The notes beneath the pieces are model-generated. The model was not told where the DNA came from. It did no database searches and saw only the letters and a list, made by a program, of their open reading frames with translations. The position numbers and the translations under genes were made by a program. A stretch of DNA of 64,000 nt, taken from assembly GCA_000403295.2 (NCBI GenBank), contig KE159605.1:252845-316844 (forward strand). Direction: 5' to 3'. Origin of the DNA: Lachnospiraceae bacterium M18-1. Its GTDB lineage: Bacteria > Bacillota > Clostridia > Lachnospirales > Lachnospiraceae. Positions 42,096 through 50,292 of the stretch are shown piece by piece (the first letter of the stretch is position 1; every line of letters begins with the position of its first letter).

Positions 42096-42972
42096 AACCT
42101 GCTACCTCCGTTTCGCTGATAAAGATTTCTTCCAGTGACAATGGCAGTACCTCCGCAAACAGCGGCTCTTTTTCCTGGGCGAGCTTCAATACCTCTGCCC
42201 GGGAACCCCTTGCAGTGACTGTCAGAAGAGACCCGCTTTTTTCATACTGCAGGACGGACAGCTCTGAAAGAAGCTGTTCCTCCTTTGCATGGTCCGGGAT
42301 GACGCACTGCATCTTGCAGAGACTGCATTTCATAGAATCCAGGTCCTTTGCAAAGAGCAGGCTGCCCTGATGGAGAAGGCCGATGCTGTCGCAGATGTCT
42401 TCCAGTTCCCTTAAGTTGTGCGATGCGACGACAGGCGTAAATTCCCGCTTTAAAAGCTCTGCCGCAAACAGGCTCTTGACCGCCTGCCGCACTACGGGAT
42501 CCAACCCGTCAAAGGTCTCGTCGCAAAGCAGATACCGGGTTCCCGTGGAGAAGCCCAGCAGGAGGGACACCTGTTTTTTCTGTCCCTTGGAAAAGGTCTG
42601 AAGCTTCTTTTTCGGCGGAATATTGAACTTCTGCAGGAGACTGAGATAATTGTCCCTGTCAAACAGCGGATAGGCTATCTGATAAAAGCGGCCCATGGAT
42701 TCTGGTGTGGCATTGGGAAAATAGGTTACGCTGTCGGACAAAAAGCAGATCTGCTTCTTTACGTCCGGATGCTCGAATATAGGACTTCCATCCAGGGTGA
42801 CCTCCCCTTCCTCTGGCATTAAAATTCCGCTTATGAGACGCAGCAGCGTACTCTTCCCCGCGCCGTTGCTGCCAACGAGTCCGAAGATCAGGCCGTCCTG
42901 GATCTGGGCTGTGATCCGGGTAAGCGCAGGCGTATCCTGGAATGTTTTACTGACGTATTTTAACTCGATCAT
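42070..42972 (-). CDS. ABC transporter ATP-binding protein (YtrB-like)
   Basis: A 300-residue ATPase with Walker A GSNGAGKST, a signature reading FSKGQKKQ (for LSGGQ), and Walker B YLLCDETFDGLD, where Cys-Asp-Glu replaces the more usual LDE. The C-terminal tail has the form seen in GntR-controlled ABC-2 exporters. The first in-frame Met is at 42987, but ATG 42972 follows GGAGGTG at a good distance and starts MIELKYVSK. It is encoded between its regulator and its permease, the same order as the module at 19264-21224, but the proteins differ clearly in sequence. Confidence 0.9.
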   Translation of the reverse strand: MIELKYVSKTFQDTPALTRITAQIQDGLIFGLVGSNGAGKSTLLRLISGILMPEEGEVTLDGSPIFEHPDVKKQICFLSDSVTYFPNATPESMGRFYQIAYPLFDRDNYLSLLQKFNIPPKKKLQTFSKGQKKQVSLLLGFSTGTRYLLCDETFDGLDPVVRQAVKSLFAAELLKREFTPVVASHNLRELEDICDSIGLLHQGSLLFAKDLDSMKCSLCKMQCVIPDHAKEEQLLSELSVLQYEKSGSLLTVTARGSRAEVLKLAQEKEPLFAEVLPLSLEEIFISETEVAGYDIKNLIQ

Positions 42973-42983
42973 AAGACACCTCC

Positions 42984-43343
42984 TCAACCATATACCTGGG
43001 CAATGACTGCCATACAGTCCGGCTCCAGGATACCAAGTTCTTTTGCATGAAACAGGAGCCGCCGGAGATCTTCCAGGCAGGACTCCTTCTTTTTTTCAAA
43101 CAGGGACGCACTTTCTGATACGAAATTTCCCCGTCCCTTGACGGAAAAGATATATCCCTCTTGTTCCAAAACGGCAAATGCCTTCTGGATGGTGTTGGGA
43201 TTGATGGACAATTCCACTGCCAGGGAGCGGACCGAGGGCATCCGGCTGCCCGGCGTCAGGACTCCTTTGACGATCAGCATCTGGAACTTTTCTACAATCT
43301 GCTCGTAGATGGGCGCACGGCTCTGGTAATCAATGGTGATCAA
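42984..43343 (-). CDS. GntR family regulator, YtrA subfamily
   Basis: A 119-residue regulator with a winged-helix domain (about residues 8-75: SRAPIYEQIVEKFQMLIVKGVLTPGSRMPSVRSLAVELSINPNTIQKAFAVLEQEGYIFSVKGRGNFV) and a short helical tail, as in YtrA. TTG 43343 is taken as the start: GGAGGTG lies 6-7 nt upstream and the frame before it is not conserved-looking. It probably represses its own ABC operon. Confidence 0.9.
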   Translation of the reverse strand: MITIDYQSRAPIYEQIVEKFQMLIVKGVLTPGSRMPSVRSLAVELSINPNTIQKAFAVLEQEGYIFSVKGRGNFVSESASLFEKKKESCLEDLRRLLFHAKELGILEPDCMAVIAQVYG

Positions 43344-43654
43344 TAGGGCACCTCCTTTTGAGTGACAGGACAATTATTTTTCTTTTTTAAAGCGTATTAC
43401 CTGTATTAGTACACTTAGACTATCATATAAATACAAGAAAGTCAAGTATTAACTGAATAGAGAGCTGGAAAAAAATGTTACTATTCACAGTAACCGGTTT
43501 GTGGCAAGTTGAAAATTTAATGCTTTAAATGGATACAGTAATATGCTATAATATTTGTTATCGGCCGTGTACCTTCCGGCCAGTACAGAAAAAACGCCGG
43601 ATCTGCGGAACCGTTTTCCGTAAAATGACGGCATTTAAAGGAGGATGTGAACAG
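43344..43654. other. Divergent region between gntR and paaK
   Basis: A 311-nt gap with the gntR promoter (left), an 18-bp palindrome GTTACTATTCACAGTAAC at 43478-43495 that equals the two ends of the mobile element family joined together, and an extended -10 TGCTATAAT (43544-43552) that is the best promoter candidate for the paaK-ior operon; its -35 is poor. Confidence 0.55.
43402..43452 (-). promoter_or_regulatory. Promoter and palindromic site upstream of gntR
   Basis: On the minus strand a -35 TTGACT is followed after 17 nt by TAGTCT, and downstream of it lies the palindrome TGTATTAGTACA (43402-43413), the type of site bound by YtrA regulators. Placement after the -10 fits repression. The -10 is weak. 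Confidence 0.5.
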
Positions 43655-44965
43655 ATGATTTGGGCAAAAGAAGAGACACTGCCCAGAGCTGAGATCGAGA
43701 AGATCCAGCTTGAGCGATTAAGGCAGACGGCGGCGTACATCTATGAACGGGTGGAACCTTACCAGAAGAAGATGGACAGGGCAGGGGTGAGACCAGAAGA
43801 TATCCGGACGCTGGATGATCTGAAAAAGCTGCCGTTTACATATAAGTCGGAATTTCGGGATAACTACCCCTTCGGCCTGTTTGCGGCGGATCAGAAGGAT
43901 CTGGTACGTTATCATGCCAGTTCCGGTACTACCGGAAAGCCTACGGTGGTGGGCTATACAAGGCACGACCTGGACGTATGGCTCAACAACGTAGCCAGAA
44001 TTGCCTGCATGGGCGGGGCCACGGCGGAGGACGTGGCACAGATTTCCTTCGGCTACGGCACCTTCACCGGGGCGCTGGGGCTTCACGGCGGCCTGGAGAA
44101 GATCGGGGCGTCAGTGATTCCCATGTCCTCGGGAAATACAAACAAGCAGATCATGTTCCTGCAGGATCTTGGAGTCACCCTTCTGGTAGCGACTCCCTCT
44201 TACGCGCTGCACTTAGGAGAGCAGATCCGGGAGCGGGGCATTGACCCGAAGAAAGACTTGAAGCTCCATATCGGGCTGTTCGGCGGGGAAGGTATGACCG
44301 AACCCATGCGGGATGAGATGCACAAGGTCTGGGGTGACCAGTTCATCTGTACCCAGAACTACGGCATGAGCGAACTCTGCGGGCCCGGTGTTTCCGGAGA
44401 ATGTACAGAATTGTGCGGCATGCATATCAACGAGGACTGGTTCATTCCGGAGATCATTGACCCAAATACGGAAGAAGTGCTGCCGCCGGGCGAGCACGGT
44501 GAACTGGTGATCACCTGCTTAGGAAAAGAGGCTCTGCCCCTGATCCGTTACCGCACCGGGGATCTGACTAAGCTTATGTATGAGCCGTGCAGATGCGGAA
44601 GGACTACCTGCCGGATGGAGAATCTTTCAGGACGTGCCGATGATATGCTTGTCATCCGCGGCGTCAACGTATTTCCGACACAGATTGAAGAAGTGCTGTT
44701 CAAGATCGCAGAGATCGGTCCTCACTATGAGATCCTTGTGGAGAGGAAGAACCGCCTGGATGTAATGACCATCACGGTAGAACTGATCGACGACCGTCTG
44801 CTGGACAGCTATGCTTCCTTGAGCGAGCTGGAAAAACGGATCAAGGGTGCATTGAAGGCACAGCTTGGGCTTGCCACACAGATCAGACTGGTAGCGCCCA
44901 ATTCCCTGCAGCGGTTTGAGGGCAAGGCAAAGCGTGTGACAGATTTACGAAAGGATGGATTATAA
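43655..44965 (+). CDS. paaK: Phenylacetate-CoA ligase family protein, first copy
   Basis: A 436-residue adenylate-forming enzyme. The AMP-binding P-loop reads SSGTTGKP (residues 89-96); FGYGTFTGALGLHGGLEKIG and YGMSELCGPGVSGEC are PaaK family segments; the C-terminal domain has GRADDMLVIRGVNVFPTQIEEVL. It ligates CoA to arylacetates (phenylacetate, indoleacetate, hydroxyphenylacetate) with ATP, giving AMP. ATG 43655 follows AAAGGAGG. It lies 3 nt upstream of iorA, whose product makes the same arylacetyl-CoA class from arylpyruvates, so the pair could run aromatic amino acid fermentation in either direction. Confidence 0.9.
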   Translation: MIWAKEETLPRAEIEKIQLERLRQTAAYIYERVEPYQKKMDRAGVRPEDIRTLDDLKKLPFTYKSEFRDNYPFGLFAADQKDLVRYHASSGTTGKPTVVGYTRHDLDVWLNNVARIACMGGATAEDVAQISFGYGTFTGALGLHGGLEKIGASVIPMSSGNTNKQIMFLQDLGVTLLVATPSYALHLGEQIRERGIDPKKDLKLHIGLFGGEGMTEPMRDEMHKVWGDQFICTQNYGMSELCGPGVSGECTELCGMHINEDWFIPEIIDPNTEEVLPPGEHGELVITCLGKEALPLIRYRTGDLTKLMYEPCRCGRTTCRMENLSGRADDMLVIRGVNVFPTQIEEVLFKIAEIGPHYEILVERKNRLDVMTITVELIDDRLLDSYASLSELEKRIKGALKAQLGLATQIRLVAPNSLQRFEGKAKRVTDLRKDGL

Positions 44966-44968
44966 AAT

Positions 44969-46714
44969 ATGGCAGAAAAGGTACTGATGCTGGGAAATGA
45001 AGCGATCGCCCGGGGAGCCTATGAGGCGGGAGTGAAGGTAAGTTCCGCCTATCCAGGAACCCCCAGCACGGAGATCAGCGAATTTCTCGTACAATACAAG
45101 GACGATATCTATGAGGAATGGGCGCCCAATGAAAAGGTAGCCGCAGAGGTGGCAGTGGGCGCGAGCATCGCAGGCGTGCGTTCCATGGCCTGTATGAAGC
45201 ATGTGGGCCTGAATGTGGCGGCAGATCCGCTGTATTCCGTATCCTATATGGGAGTCAACGGCGGACTGGTGCTGGTGGTTGCCGATGATCCCGGGCTGTA
45301 CAGCTCACAGAACGAGCAGGACACGCGCATGGTGGCAAGAGCGGCCCAGATCCCGGTCATTGAGCCTTCCGACAGTGCGGAAGCAAAAGACTTTTTTAAG
45401 ACGGCATTTGAGCTCAGCGAACGGTTTGACCGCCCCTTTATATTCCGGACTACTACCAGACTGGCCCATTCCCAGGGGCTGGTGGAGCTGTGTGACCGTA
45501 CAGAGCCCGAGGATAAGCCCTATGAGAAAAATATCCGCAAGCATGTGATGATGCCTGTAAACGCGAAGTTTCGCCATGAAGAGATTGAAAAGAGAAATCA
45601 GGAACTTGCGGAAGAAGCAAATACGCTGCCTATCAACCAGGTAGAAATGCACGGCAGCCGGATTGGAGTCATTACCAGCGGGATTCCTTACCAGTATGTC
45701 AGAGAAGCACTGCCGGAGGCGTCTGTCTTAAAGCTTGGGATGGTGAATCCTCTTCCCCGGAAGCTGATCGAAGAATTTGCTTCCAAGGTAGAGACATTAT
45801 ATATTGTAGAAGAACTGGATCCCGTGATCGAGGAACAGGTAAAGTCCTGGGGAATCCAGGCAGTGGGGAAGGAAATCCTGACTGTACAGGGCGAGTACAG
45901 CGCCAACATGCTGCGCAGGGCGATCCTGAAAGAGGAGCTGGAGATCCCGGCTCCGGCCCAGGCTCCCAACAGGCCCCCGATCCTCTGTCCCGGATGCCCC
46001 CACCGCAGCGTCTATCATGTGCTGAACAAGCTGAAGATGCATGCGGCCGGAGATATCGGCTGCTATACGCTGGGAGCGGTAGCGCCCTTAAGCGTGGTGG
46101 ATACGACCATGTGTATGGGTTCGAGTATCTCTACCCTTCACGGCATGGAGAAGGCCAGGGGAAAAGAGTATGTCAAAAACTGGGTGGCAGTGATCGGCGA
46201 TTCTACATTTTTACATACAGGCGTCAATTCCCTGATGAACATGGTATACAATCATGCAACCGGAACAGTGATGATCCTGGACAATTCCACCACCGGCATG
46301 ACAGGACACCAGGACCATGCGGCAACCGGGAAGACGCTTCAGGGAGATTCCGCCTATGCCATTGACATACCTGCATTGTGCCGGGCCATGGGCGTGAAGC
46401 ATGTGGTGACTGTCAATGCATTTGACATTGAACTTCTGGAAAAGACGGTCAAAGAAGAAACAGCCAGGGATGAGGTATCTGTCATCATTACGAAATCTCC
46501 CTGCGTACTTCTGGATAAATCAAAGAAACCGCTGTATGCGGTGCATTCCGAAGCATGTAAGAAATGCGGGATGTGCATGAAGCCCGGATGTCCTGCCATG
46601 ACAAAGGCGGCAGACGGCGCCGTGCGGATCGATGATACCATGTGTACGGGCTGCGGGCTGTGTGCGGATCTGTGTAAATTCGGCGCGATAGAACTGGTAA
46701 AGGCAGGTGAGTAG
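44969..46714 (+). CDS. iorA: Indolepyruvate:ferredoxin oxidoreductase, alpha subunit
   Basis: A 581-residue thiamine-diphosphate enzyme. The N-terminal pyrimidine-binding domain (LMLGNEAIARGAYEAGVKVSSAYPGTPSTEI) and the C-terminal TPP domain (CPGCPHRSVYHVLNKL, GDIGCYTLG, IGDSTFLHTGVNSLMNMVYNHATGTVMILDN) are complete. The C-terminus carries a two-cluster ferredoxin (CKKCGMCMKPGCPAM and CTGCGLCADLCKFG). With IorB it decarboxylates indolepyruvate and other arylpyruvates to arylacetyl-CoA and reduces ferredoxin. It is between paaK and iorB with 3-nt gaps, an obvious operon. Confidence 0.95.
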   Translation: MAEKVLMLGNEAIARGAYEAGVKVSSAYPGTPSTEISEFLVQYKDDIYEEWAPNEKVAAEVAVGASIAGVRSMACMKHVGLNVAADPLYSVSYMGVNGGLVLVVADDPGLYSSQNEQDTRMVARAAQIPVIEPSDSAEAKDFFKTAFELSERFDRPFIFRTTTRLAHSQGLVELCDRTEPEDKPYEKNIRKHVMMPVNAKFRHEEIEKRNQELAEEANTLPINQVEMHGSRIGVITSGIPYQYVREALPEASVLKLGMVNPLPRKLIEEFASKVETLYIVEELDPVIEEQVKSWGIQAVGKEILTVQGEYSANMLRRAILKEELEIPAPAQAPNRPPILCPGCPHRSVYHVLNKLKMHAAGDIGCYTLGAVAPLSVVDTTMCMGSSISTLHGMEKARGKEYVKNWVAVIGDSTFLHTGVNSLMNMVYNHATGTVMILDNSTTGMTGHQDHAATGKTLQGDSAYAIDIPALCRAMGVKHVVTVNAFDIELLEKTVKEETARDEVSVIITKSPCVLLDKSKKPLYAVHSEACKKCGMCMKPGCPAMTKAADGAVRIDDTMCTGCGLCADLCKFGAIELVKAGE

Positions 46715-46717
46715 AGG

Positions 46718-47287
46718 ATGGCAGCAAAGAATATTATGATCGTAGGCGTGGGCGGACAAGGAACCCTGCTGACCAGCCGTATTTTAGGCAATCTGACCAT
46801 TGCGGCAGGCTATGACGTAAAGCTTTCCGAGGTCCACGGGATGGCCCAGCGGGGCGGCAGCGTGGTGACCTTTGTACGATACGGAGAAAAAGTGGCGGAG
46901 CCCATCGTGGAGGAAGGACAGGCGGACGTGATCATCGCGTTTGAACGCCTGGAAGCGCTGCGGTACGCGCATTTTCTGAAAAAGGACGGGGTTTTGATCG
47001 TCAACGACTGGCGGATCGATCCTATGCCGGTGGTGATCGGGGCGGCAGAATACCCGGACCACATCCTGGAGGACCTGGAAAAAGAACATAAGATCTACAA
47101 GGTTAACGCCACAGAAGAATCCAGGAAGCTGGGGAATCCAAGGGTATTTAACCTGATCGTGCTGGGAATCGCGGCACAGCATATGGACTTCACGAAAGAG
47201 CAGTGGTATGAGGTGATTGAAAAGACCGTTCCGCCGAAGACCATTGAGATCAATAAAAAGGCATTTGATGTGGGATATACAATTTAA
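46718..47287 (+). CDS. iorB: Indolepyruvate:ferredoxin oxidoreductase, beta subunit
   Basis: A 189-residue gamma-type 2-oxoacid oxidoreductase domain. The N-terminus IMIVGVGGQGTLLTSRILGNLTIAAGYDVKLSEVHGMAQRGGSVVTFVRYG is diagnostic. It binds CoA-related and partner surfaces of the TPP subunit IorA. The start follows the iorA stop by 3 nt. Confidence 0.95.
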   Translation: MAAKNIMIVGVGGQGTLLTSRILGNLTIAAGYDVKLSEVHGMAQRGGSVVTFVRYGEKVAEPIVEEGQADVIIAFERLEALRYAHFLKKDGVLIVNDWRIDPMPVVIGAAEYPDHILEDLEKEHKIYKVNATEESRKLGNPRVFNLIVLGIAAQHMDFTKEQWYEVIEKTVPPKTIEINKKAFDVGYTI

Positions 47288-47309
47288 GAGAAAGGCAGGT
47301 GAAGATAGA

Positions 47310-47726
47310 ATGAAACAAATATCGGTATTTGTGGAAAACCAGCCTGGAAGCCTGATGCGGGTTACTACTGCGCTCACGGAGGCGAAGATCAACATCCGCG
47401 CAGTCTCGTCTTTTGACGCGCCCGAGTTCGGTATCCTCCGCCTGGTCGTGGATCAGCCGGCCCAGGCCAAGGATTACCTTACTTCGCAGGGATTTGTGGT
47501 GCGGGTGCAGGATGTCATCGGCGCGGAATTAAAAGATGAAAAGGGTAATCTGAATCAGATGCTGAAGATTTTGGCTGACGGTGAGATCAGTATCGGCTAT
47601 ATTTATTCCTTTGTGATCCGGGAGAAGAAGGCGCCGGTCATGGTCCTTCATTCGGATGATAATGAGAAGGCAAGAGCCGTATTAAAGGAAGCGGGGATCA
47701 CGCTTGTGGATGATGAAGAGTTATAG
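47310..47726 (+). CDS. Tandem ACT domain protein, first copy
   Basis: A 138-residue protein built of two ACT domains (about 1-68 and 70-138). The first begins MKQISVFVENQPGSLMRVTTALTEAKINIRAVSSFD, the second LLKILADGEISIGYIYSF. ACT pairs bind small ligands, often amino acids. With no catalytic domain and a place in the ior operon, it is probably an aromatic amino acid sensor acting on one of these enzymes (inference). ATG 47310 follows GGCAGG; the open frame extends upstream inside iorB but does not look conserved. Confidence 0.85.
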   Translation: MKQISVFVENQPGSLMRVTTALTEAKINIRAVSSFDAPEFGILRLVVDQPAQAKDYLTSQGFVVRVQDVIGAELKDEKGNLNQMLKILADGEISIGYIYSFVIREKKAPVMVLHSDDNEKARAVLKEAGITLVDDEEL

Positions 47727-47799
47727 AGACTCTTCTGTTATGAGCGGAAACATCACCATTGCGTTTGCCGCTACAAAATAAAGAAGGAGCGAAGAGGAG

Positions 47800-49131
47800 A
47801 TGGCAGGAGTTGCTTTAGAAAACTGGGTGGAAAGGATCAGAGACCCGAAGATGGAATGCATGAGCAGGGATGAGATGGCATCCCTGCAGAGCCAGCGGCT
47901 GGTCAAGGTGGTAAAGAAGGTCTATGAGAATGTGGATTTTTACCATAACAAGATGCGGGAGCTGGGAGTGGAGCCGGGAGATATCAAAGGAATCGAGGAT
48001 ATCGGAAAGCTTCCCTTTACAACGAAGGAAGATCTGCGGGAAAATTACCCTTTCGGCCTGCTGGCGGTCCCGAAGCATGATGTAGCCCGTGTGCAGGGAA
48101 CCTCCGGAACTACCGGAAAGCTGACGGTGGTTCCCTACACTCAGAATGACGCGAATCTGTGGGGAGAATGTGTGGCCAGGTGCCTGACTATGGCCGGGCT
48201 GACAGCAGATGATATCATTCATGTCTGCTATGGATACGGACTGTTCACCGGCGGACTGGGACTGGATTTCGGCGCAAGGGCGCTGGGGGCCATGGCGCTG
48301 CCGCTGTCCGCAGGCAATACCAAACGCCAGATGATGGTTATGGAAGACCTGGGCGCCACCGCATTTGCCTGTACGCCGTCCTATGCGCTGTATCTGGCGG
48401 AATCTATGCAGGAGGCAGGCGTAGTAGACCGCATGAATCTGAAGGCCGGAATCCACGGGGCAGAGCCATGGACAGAAGAGATGCGCAAAAAGATCGAGGG
48501 CATTTTACATATCAATTGTTTCGATATATACGGACTGTGCGAGATTTTAGGACCGGGCGTTGCTCAGGATTGTATCCACCATGCGGGGCTTCATATCCAT
48601 CATGATTATTTCTATCCGGAGGTGCTTAATCCGACGACTCATGAGTCATGCGCGGACGGAGAGACAGGAGAGCTTGTATTTACCACACTGACCAAAGAAG
48701 CCATGCCGCTTCTGCGGTACCGGACCAAGGATCTGACCAGCATCACCTATGAGACCTGCGAATGCGGGAGAAAGACTCCAAGGATCTCCAAGTTCACCGG
48801 ACGTACCGACGATATGAAGGTCATCCGCGGAGTCAACGTATTCCCGACACAGGTTGAGGCCGCTCTGCTGAGCCTGGGCGGAGCAGTGGCGAACCATTAT
48901 ATGCTCATCGTGGACCGTGTGAACAACCTGGATGTGCTGACCGTTATGGTGGAAGTGGACGAGAGCATGTTCTCTGATGAGATCAGGAAGCTGGATGCGC
49001 TGCGGGATAAGATCGCAGCGGCATTAAAACAGGCGCTGGGCGTTGCCGTGCGTGTGAAGCTGGTAGAGCCGAAGACGATCCAGAGAAGCGAAGGAAAGGC
49101 CGTCCGTGTCATTGATAACCGGACGCTGTAA
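47800..49131 (+). CDS. paaK: Phenylacetate-CoA ligase family protein, second copy
   Basis: A 443-residue homologue of the ligase at 43655. The P-loop reads TSGTTGKL (101-108); FGYGLF-like CYGYGLFTGGLGLDFGARALG and IYGLCEILGPGVAQDC are the family segments; the C-terminal domain contains GRTDDMKVIRGVNVFPTQVE. Two paaK copies around iorAB suggest different arylacetate specificities or opposing steps, since residues in the acyl-binding segments differ (NYGMSELCG versus IYGLCEILG). AAGGAG and GAGGAG lie just before ATG 47800. Confidence 0.9.
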   Translation: MAGVALENWVERIRDPKMECMSRDEMASLQSQRLVKVVKKVYENVDFYHNKMRELGVEPGDIKGIEDIGKLPFTTKEDLRENYPFGLLAVPKHDVARVQGTSGTTGKLTVVPYTQNDANLWGECVARCLTMAGLTADDIIHVCYGYGLFTGGLGLDFGARALGAMALPLSAGNTKRQMMVMEDLGATAFACTPSYALYLAESMQEAGVVDRMNLKAGIHGAEPWTEEMRKKIEGILHINCFDIYGLCEILGPGVAQDCIHHAGLHIHHDYFYPEVLNPTTHESCADGETGELVFTTLTKEAMPLLRYRTKDLTSITYETCECGRKTPRISKFTGRTDDMKVIRGVNVFPTQVEAALLSLGGAVANHYMLIVDRVNNLDVLTVMVEVDESMFSDEIRKLDALRDKIAAALKQALGVAVRVKLVEPKTIQRSEGKAVRVIDNRTL

Positions 49132-49137
49132 GAGGAA

Positions 49138-49186
49138 GTTACACCGCCACTAAGCTCGAAAATACCTCACTAAGTGGGCGGGTAAC
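49138..49186 (+). repeat. Hairpin with GTTAC...GTAAC ends after the second paaK
   Basis: A 49-nt imperfect inverted repeat starting GTTACACCGCC and ending GGGCGGGTAAC, between paaK and the last ACT gene. Ends resemble the mobile element family (GTTAC), but no flanking duplication is seen and the inside differs. It might be a processing hairpin. Confidence 0.4.
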
Positions 49187-49249
49187 TATAACTCGTATGT
49201 AAGCGTCTAAAAAACAGGCGCTAAATACTCATAATAGGAGGGAAGCACT

Positions 49250-49693
49250 GTGGGGTTTACAATTCAACAGTTATCAGTTTTTTTGGAAAACAGGGAAGGA
49301 CGTCTGGACGAAGTACTGGCGGTCCTTGGAAATAATGATGTCAACATCGTGGCGCTCAGCCTGGCGGATACGTCTGATTACGGTATGCTCCGTATGATCG
49401 TATCCGACCCCAATAAAGGAAGGGCTGTGCTCAAAGAAAACGGGATCACAGCCATGCTCACCGACGTGGTGGCGCTGCGCGTCCCCCACGAGACCGGGTC
49501 GCTTGGCAAGGCCATGCATGCGATCGTGGAAGGGGAAGTAAACATCGAGTACATGTACGCCTTCGCAAACGGCGCAGACGCATCTGCAGTCCTAAAATGC
49601 GACGATCCGGCCAGGGTAGTAGATATCCTGCGGGGCAGCGGATTTGACGTCTGGGAAGCCTCTGAGGCCTATGTATCGAATATTAAAAACTAA
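49250..49693 (+). CDS. Tandem ACT domain protein, second copy
   Basis: A 147-residue two-ACT protein, similar in plan to that at 47310: FTIQQLSVFLENREGRLDEVLAVLGNNDVNIVALSLADTSDYG then LGKAMHAIVEGEVNIEYMYAF. The start is GTG 49250 with AGGAGGG upstream. It is the last gene of the aromatic-acid operon. Two paralogous ACT proteins each lying after a paaK gene suggest each ligase has its own regulator (inference). Confidence 0.85.
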   Translation: MGFTIQQLSVFLENREGRLDEVLAVLGNNDVNIVALSLADTSDYGMLRMIVSDPNKGRAVLKENGITAMLTDVVALRVPHETGSLGKAMHAIVEGEVNIEYMYAFANGADASAVLKCDDPARVVDILRGSGFDVWEASEAYVSNIKN

Positions 49694-49709
49694 TCTGAAC
49701 AGCAGAAAT

Positions 49710-49765
49710 AAGAAAAGCCAGTCTTTTGCCAGTTTACTTGCAGCAGGCTGGCTTTTCTTATTTTT
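49710..49765 (+). terminator. Terminator of the paaK-ior operon
   Basis: A perfect 12-bp outer stem, AAGAAAAGCCAG (49710-49721) with CTGGCTTTTCTT (49748-49759), a 26-nt loop and a following TATTTTTA. Confidence 0.8.
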
Positions 49766-49808
49766 AATGGCCAGTCGGCCATAAGCCTCCGGCAGGAGCG
49801 CAAAAGAA

Positions 49809-49836
49809 AAAGAACCGGATAAAATCCGGTTCTTTT
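49809..49836. terminator. Terminator shared with the cold shock gene
   Basis: A perfect 11-bp stem AAAGAACCGGA (49809-49819) and TCCGGTTCTTT (49825-49835) with a 5-nt loop. Flanking A and T runs make it work on both strands; on the minus strand it follows the cold shock gene by about 80 nt. Confidence 0.75.
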
Positions 49837-49918
49837 GCTTAATCACATTTTCCGTATTGCTTTTAAAATATTAATTCCAGGCTAATTTATAAATTAAAAG
49901 GTACAATAGAAATTCTGA

Positions 49919-50116
49919 TTAAAGCTTTACTACGTTAGTTGCTTGAGGTCCCTTGGCTCCTTCTGTCACTTCAAACTCAACAGACTGGCCTTCTTCTAAG
50001 GACTTGAATCCATCAGTAACAATCCCTGAATAATGTACGAATACATCGTTCCCCTCAGAGTCAGAGATGAATCCATATCCTTTTTGGTTGTTAAACCATT
50101 TTACTGTACCTGTCAT
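49919..50116 (-). CDS. Cold shock protein (CspA family)
   Basis: A 65-residue OB-fold protein starting [32 protein letters not shown], with RNP1 (KGYGFI) and RNP2 (VFVHY) intact, and ending GPQATNVV. It binds single-stranded RNA and melts structure, at low temperature or constitutively. The open frame extends upstream, but ATG 50116 after GGAGGGC begins the conserved protein. Its mRNA has a leader of at least 80 nt before the next gene, as usual for csp genes. Confidence 0.96.
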   Translation of the reverse strand: MTGTVKWFNNQKGYGFISDSEGNDVFVHYSGIVTDGFKSLEEGQSVEFEVTEGAKGPQATNVVKL

Positions 50117-50292
50117 TATGTTGCCCTCCATAAATTGAAAAGTAATATTGTTTCTGTACCATTGAGAATACAAATCAATAATACTTACATAACATAGCAT
50201 ATTTGACAGGGAAAGTCAATGAATTTCTGCGTATTGACGCGATTTAAGCGGCTGTCTGTATATTTTAACATCATTTAATCCGATTCATACAG

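Noticed and set aside
49138..49186. The GTTAC...GTAAC hairpin as a fourth mobile element copy
   Set aside because: No 8-bp flanking duplication, no shared interior and only the first five bases agree with the family.
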